Of a DNA stretch of 8,995 bases, positions 6,582 to 8,995 are shown one piece after another. This stretch comes from an uncultured Collinsella sp. Its GTDB lineage: Bacteria; Actinomycetota; Coriobacteriia; Coriobacteriales; Coriobacteriaceae. Below the pieces are notes generated by a model that saw nothing but the letters and a program-made list of their open reading frames with translations, was not told the DNA's origin and made no database searches. Within the stretch, counting starts at the first letter, position 1; the number at the start of each line of letters is the position of its first letter. The stretch spans positions 1-8,995 of the forward strand of contig UQWV01000069.1 in NCBI GenBank assembly GCA_900544845.1. The letters are read 5' to 3'. The translations under genes were made by a program, and so were the position numbers.

Positions 6582-7229
6582 ATGGCCCAAGGGGATAACA
6601 TTAAATGCCTTAGAACCCGCGAAGGCTTGACGCAGCAGCAATTTGCCGACATGCTCGGCGTTACCAAAGAAACAGTATGTCGTTGGGAACGTGGACACAC
6701 CGCCGTCAAGGTGTCGACTCTCGATAAGCTGACCGAGCTTTTTGATGTAACGTTTGATGAGCTCGCCGCAAGTAATAGCGGCCTTGCCTCTGCCGGCTTA
6801 AGCTCGCGGCCTGAAAAAAGCCCGACCGTGGCCCAAAACGAAGAATGCGGGATCTATAAAATCGTACGCTGCAACGGTGGCTTTAGCCTTAAGAAAAGTG
6901 GGCATACCTTCGTTCCAGGACCCGTTCTCGAAAGGCACCCGGGAGGCTTTCTAGTTCAGATGAACAACAGCAGCATGTCACGCTGCTATCCGCAAAGCTG
7001 CGTTCTGCTGGTCGATCCTGTCGCTAAACCGTGGAACGGATGCACCGTCGTTGCCATGGTAGACGCATCGGCCATAGTTATTCGGCGATATGAAATTCGA
7101 GGGAACACGATTGCGCTGTCAACGTATTCCTATTTGACAGAAGAACCCAACATCACTCTGGACAGGCATCGTCTTCGCGTCTTAGGTGTCGTCGTTTGGT
7201 TTCAGGCAACTCACGATCTGACGTACTAG
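6582..7229 (+). CDS. XRE-family regulator with S24/CI-like C-terminal domain
   Basis: A predicted cytoplasmic DNA-binding protein of 215 residues. Residues 7-61 form an XRE helix-turn-helix: GLTQQQFADMLGV, then TKETVCRWERG as the recognition part, then LDKLTELFDVTFDEL. A low-complexity linker (62-90) leads to a domain resembling LexA/CI-type S24 peptidases: SSM at 130-132, VLLVDP at 141-146, an IVIRRY strand at 165-170 and LGVVVW at 201-206. The Ser is present, but the catalytic Lys position reads Arg 168, so self-cleavage is doubtful and the domain more likely serves dimerisation or sensing. The ATG at 6582 lies 1 bp after the arcA2 stop; an alternative ATG at 6573 would overlap arcA2 by 8 bp. 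Neither has a strong ribosome binding site, so translational coupling is likely. Control of the flanking arc genes is inferred from position. Confidence 0.85.
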   Translation: MAQGDNIKCLRTREGLTQQQFADMLGVTKETVCRWERGHTAVKVSTLDKLTELFDVTFDELAASNSGLASAGLSSRPEKSPTVAQNEECGIYKIVRCNGGFSLKKSGHTFVPGPVLERHPGGFLVQMNNSSMSRCYPQSCVLLVDPVAKPWNGCTVVAMVDASAIVIRRYEIRGNTIALSTYSYLTEEPNITLDRHRLRVLGVVVWFQATHDLTY

Positions 7230-7283
7230 CCTCTTAGTCGTAAATCCCCAGGTGTCGTACCTGCTCGCGGCAAGAGTGTCCCT

Positions 7284-7316
7284 TTTGACTAGTCGTTTAA
7301 GAACGTCCCCAATGAC
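7284..7316. repeat. Partial REP-like unit (single inverted copy)
   Basis: This stretch holds the palindrome GACTAGTC (7287-7294) and the inverted unit GTCCCCAATGAC (7305-7316), matching 79-111 at the left end. The two direct-orientation units present at 33-71 are missing, so this copy cannot form the 15-bp-arm hairpin. It lies 55 bp after the regulator stop. The bases between carry only a small 5-bp-arm inverted repeat (CAGGT/ACCTG, 7249-7263). Confidence 0.55.
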
Positions 7317-7318
7317 TA

Positions 7319-7361
7319 GGTGAATAGCAAAAGCCCCACAGTCGGAGCGGACTGCGGGGCT
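7319..7361 (-). terminator. Rho-independent terminator of arcC2
   Basis: The same hairpin as at 114-156, with stem arms 7332-7343 and 7350-7361. One arm base differs (A at 7338 for G). In leftward RNA this turns a G-C pair into a G-U wobble and keeps the stem; in rightward RNA it gives an A-C mismatch. The leftward U-rich tail TTTTGCTATT is kept. No T-run follows in the rightward direction. Confidence 0.8.
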
Positions 7362-7380
7362 CATGAAGAGAGGCTAGTTT

Positions 7381-7404
7381 GTGGGCGCCTTGCCTGGCGC
7401 CCAC
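7381..7404 (-). other. Hairpin in the arcC2 3' untranslated region
   Basis: Perfect 9-bp stem with a 6-nt loop, identical to 176-199, between the arcC2 stop codon and its terminator. Confidence 0.55.
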
Positions 7405-7426
7405 GAGAGAGACAATGGAGTAGAGG

Positions 7427-8389
7427 CTACTCGTGGATGCGGGTACCGGAGAGGCCGGCCATGGTCTCGGCGGCCTTGTCCAGGGCGCCGATGATGCAGG
7501 TGCGGCCCTTGCGGGAGCGGGCGAACTTGATGGCGGCGCGGACCTTGGGCTCCATGGAACCCTTGCCGAACTGGCCCTCGTCGGCCAGGCGCTCGGCCTC
7601 GTCGGCGGTGAGGTCCTCGAGCTCCTCCTGGTTGGGCTTGCCGAAGTTGATGGCGACATGCTCGACGGCGGTCAGCAGGAACAGAACGTCGGCGTCGCAG
7701 TCCTCAGCCAGCAGCTCGCCGCCCAGGTCCTTGTCGATGACGGCGGGAACGCCCTTGTAGCAGCCCTTGTTCTCGTAGTCGCGGACGACGGGGATGCCGC
7801 CGCCACCGCAGGCGATGACGATGAATTCGTTGTCGAGCAGGTTGAGGATGGAATCAGCCTCGACGATCTTCTTGGGATCGGGGGAAGCGACAACGCGACG
7901 CCAGCCGCGGCCGGAATCCTCGACGAAGACCTTGGAGGGGTCCTCGGCCATGAACTCCTTGGCCTGCTCCTCGGTGTAGAAGGGGCCGATCGGCTTGGTC
8001 GGGTTCTTGAACGCGGGATCGTCCGGGTCGCACTCGATCTGGGTGACGACGGTTGCGGCGTGCCAGCGCTTATAGCGCTTGTGCATCTCGCGGCCGATGC
8101 CCTGCTGCAGGTGATAGCCGATGTAGCCCTGGGACATGGCGCCGCACTCGGGCAGCGGCATCTCGGGGGTGCCGATGGCGTCGTGGGCGGCGGCGAAGGC
8201 GTTCTGGATCATGCCGACCTGCGGGCCGTTGCCGTGGGTGATGATGATCTCGTTGCCCTGCTCGATCAGGCCGAGGAGGGCGTGGGCGGTGTTGCTCACG
8301 GCCTCGATCTGCTCAACGGGGTTGTTGCCGAGGGCGTTGCCGCCGAGGGCGACGACAATACGATCGGGCTTGCCAAGAGGCTTAGACAT
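7427..8389 (-). CDS. arcC: Carbamate kinase, stand-alone copy (ArcC2)
   Basis: Same enzyme as ArcC1: 320 residues, all motifs from ALGGNAL to GSMEPK identical, one amino-acid difference (Leu 5 for Tyr 5). The start at 8389 is chosen because AGAAAGGA lies 8 nt upstream and the protein then lines up with ArcC1; an in-frame ATG at 8425 would add 12 residues with no counterpart. Unlike ArcC1 it is not fused into the arc operon: it is transcribed alone, from its own leader with a hairpin, towards the arcA2-xre pair. Codon use is strongly C/G-ending. It may give constitutive carbamate kinase activity or serve another carbamoyl-phosphate source, while arcC1 is induced with the operon (inference). 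Confidence 0.95.
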   Translation of the reverse strand: MSKPLGKPDRIVVALGGNALGNNPVEQIEAVSNTAHALLGLIEQGNEIIITHGNGPQVGMIQNAFAAAHDAIGTPEMPLPECGAMSQGYIGYHLQQGIGREMHKRYKRWHAATVVTQIECDPDDPAFKNPTKPIGPFYTEEQAKEFMAEDPSKVFVEDSGRGWRRVVASPDPKKIVEADSILNLLDNEFIVIACGGGGIPVVRDYENKGCYKGVPAVIDKDLGGELLAEDCDADVLFLLTAVEHVAINFGKPNQEELEDLTADEAERLADEGQFGKGSMEPKVRAAIKFARSRKGRTCIIGALDKAAETMAGLSGTRIHE

Positions 8390-8424
8390 TGCTGGAATCC
8401 TTTCTGTAAAAGGCCTACAACCCA

Positions 8425-8462
8425 TTAATAACCCGCGTCCGTGCGATACGCGAGTTTATTAA
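8425..8462 (-). promoter_or_regulatory. Leader hairpin or operator upstream of arcC2
   Basis: TTAATAA and CGCGT (8425-8438) face ACGCG and TTATTAA (8448-8462). Read as leftward RNA this is a 14-bp stem with one bulged A, one U-G wobble and a 9-nt loop. On the other strand the wobble becomes a C-A mismatch. It ends about 35 nt before the arcC2 start codon and no U-tract follows, so it is probably an mRNA 5'-end structure or a DNA operator rather than a terminator. Confidence 0.5.
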
Positions 8463-8475
8463 GGTTTATATTCTC

Positions 8476-8504
8476 TTTATCGCTCATTTTATTCATTTTG
8501 AAAA
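8476..8504 (-). promoter_or_regulatory. Weak candidate promoter for arcC2
   Basis: On the leftward strand TTTTCA (8504-8499) and GATAAA (8481-8476) are 17 bp apart, each matching the sigma-70 consensus at 4 of 6 positions, in an AT-rich stretch just upstream of the leader hairpin. This is the best-placed pair found, but it is far from consensus. Confidence 0.25.
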
Positions 8505-8755
8505 TAGCGGAACGGTGAACGGTCGTTTTTATCCGCTCAGCGTACAGAACCCCAGCTCAGGCATATCTACGCCATTTACGTGCAACTTTATTTAAATGCA
8601 GCGAGGATTATGTCGGATTATGCAAACTACATCTCTGCTAAACACAAAATGGACAGCGTAAAATCTTACTCGCACGATACGAGATTCTATGCACTTATAA
8701 GTCGAGTATGCACCCCTGCAAAAACAAGGGGCTTTTCATCCAACATAAGGGATAG
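8505..8755. other. Region without a convincing gene upstream of arcC2
   Basis: No open frame here has both a ribosome binding site and the codon preference of the window. Visible structure is limited: tandem GAACGGT (8510-8523), tandem GGATTATG with 10-bp period (8605-8612 and 8615-8622), a 10-bp palindrome ACTTATAAGT (8693-8702), the inverted pair TACTCG/CGAGTA (8667-8672 and 8703-8708), and the terminator-like hairpin listed separately. With the AT-rich stretch 8463-8504 it makes about 290 bp of regulatory or degenerate sequence. Confidence 0.5.
8713..8736 (+). terminator. Weak rightward terminator-like hairpin
   Basis: CCCCT (8713-8717) pairs with AGGGG (8727-8731) across a 9-nt A-rich loop, followed by CTTTT. 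The stem is short. No rightward gene precedes it in the window; a small RNA transcribed divergently from arcC2, or the relic of a lost gene, could explain it. Confidence 0.3.
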
Positions 8756-8968
8756 CCGATCGCGCTTCACCCCGCGGCAAGCGACTGCGAGTTCGCAGTA
8801 TGGAACTTTACCGTCGGCTTCTGCATGAACGCTGCCGACGCCCTTTCGCTCCTGCGCGCCCAAGCAGCCGAGAACGCTAACGGCGCCACTGTCAACCTGG
8901 CCACCCTCAACAACGGCGCCGCCAGCCTTTTCGCAAAGTACCGTGCTGGTTCGCTGGCTTTGAGGCCT
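8756..8968 (+). pseudogene. Probable 3' remnant of an unidentified protein gene
   Basis: An open frame after the TAG at 8753 runs to TGA at 8966-8968. From about 8800 on it uses mainly GCC, AAC, GGC, CTG and ACC codons, the preference of well-expressed genes in this window, and encodes an Ala/Asn-rich end with ADALSLLRAQAAENANGATV followed by NLATLNNGAASLFAKYRAG. The only internal ATG (8825) lacks a ribosome binding site, and the part before 8790 loses the codon preference. That pattern suggests a truncated gene whose 5' part is missing. I do not recognise the family. A short real gene from 8825 (47 residues) is possible. Confidence 0.35.
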
Positions 8969-8995
8969 AAGTGAGCTTTGCTATTTGCCAATTTT

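Larger units (their letters stand above)
7284..8356. repeat. Long direct repeat, copy B (arcC2 plus 3' flank)
   Basis: Partner of 79-1151 at an offset of 7205 bp; the identical part is 7413-8356. Beyond 8356 the match fades within the first 11 codons of arcC2 and ends at the start codon, where the two leaders are unrelated. Same orientation as copy A. Confidence 0.95.

Noticed and set aside
8580..8828. 82-codon rightward open frame starting at GTG
   Set aside because: No ribosome binding site, no codon preference, unrecognisable product, and it runs through a terminator-like hairpin.
8767..8991. 74-codon leftward open frame starting at TTG
   Set aside because: Codon preference favours the opposite strand over 8800-8968, and the start codon has no support.
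1..8995. CRISPR array, tRNA or rRNA genes, transposase gene, prophage attachment site
   Set aside because: No regularly spaced repeats, no cloverleaf-like segment, no rRNA-like stretch and no transposase or integrase reading frame were seen on either strand.

Overview
This window is an arginine deiminase (ADI) locus from a moderately to highly GC-rich bacterium. The gene set, the C-ending codon preference of the carbamate kinase genes and short repeats containing GTCATTGGGGACG suggest an intestinal coriobacterium such as Collinsella. That assignment is an inference from memory; the window holds no rRNA or other taxonomic marker.

Layout. A possible 3' end of a rightward gene (1-33) runs into a REP-like repeat cluster (31-113). 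The main block reads leftward: arcD (antiporter, 5036-3600), arcA (arginine deiminase, 3532-2288), arcB (catabolic ornithine carbamoyltransferase, 2202-1195) and arcC1 (carbamate kinase, 1184-222). It ends in a strong intrinsic terminator at 114-156. A 296-bp AT-rich divergent region (5037-5332) with two dyad symmetries separates this operon from a rightward pair: a second, diverged arginine deiminase (arcA2, 5333-6580) and, 1 bp after its stop, an XRE/S24-like regulator (6582-7229). Convergent to that pair is a second carbamate kinase, arcC2 (8389-7427, leftward), with its own leader and a copy of the same terminator. The last 600 bp hold the arcC2 upstream region, about 290 bp with no convincing gene, and a probable 3' gene remnant (8756-8968).

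How the genes work together. ArcD exchanges external arginine for internal ornithine. ArcA deiminates arginine to citrulline and ammonia. ArcB phosphorolyses citrulline to ornithine and carbamoyl phosphate. ArcC uses carbamoyl phosphate to phosphorylate ADP, giving ATP, CO2 and ammonia. The result is ATP and alkali from arginine without respiration. ArcA2 keeps all five core catalytic residues but has Phe where other ADIs have the conserved Arg five residues before the catalytic Cys. Together with the linked regulator this makes it the least ordinary part of the locus.

Most notable structure. The two arcC genes with their 3' ends form a direct repeat of about 1.07 kb at an exact offset of 7205 bp. 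They are identical over 944 bp, but both edges are diverged: 8 mismatches in the first 36 coding bases and 5 in 128 bases of the 3' flank. This is the signature of recent gene conversion or of recombination between the copies. It also means the whole arcDABC-arcA2-xre segment lies between homologous repeats and could be deleted or amplified by a single crossover that leaves an intact arcC.
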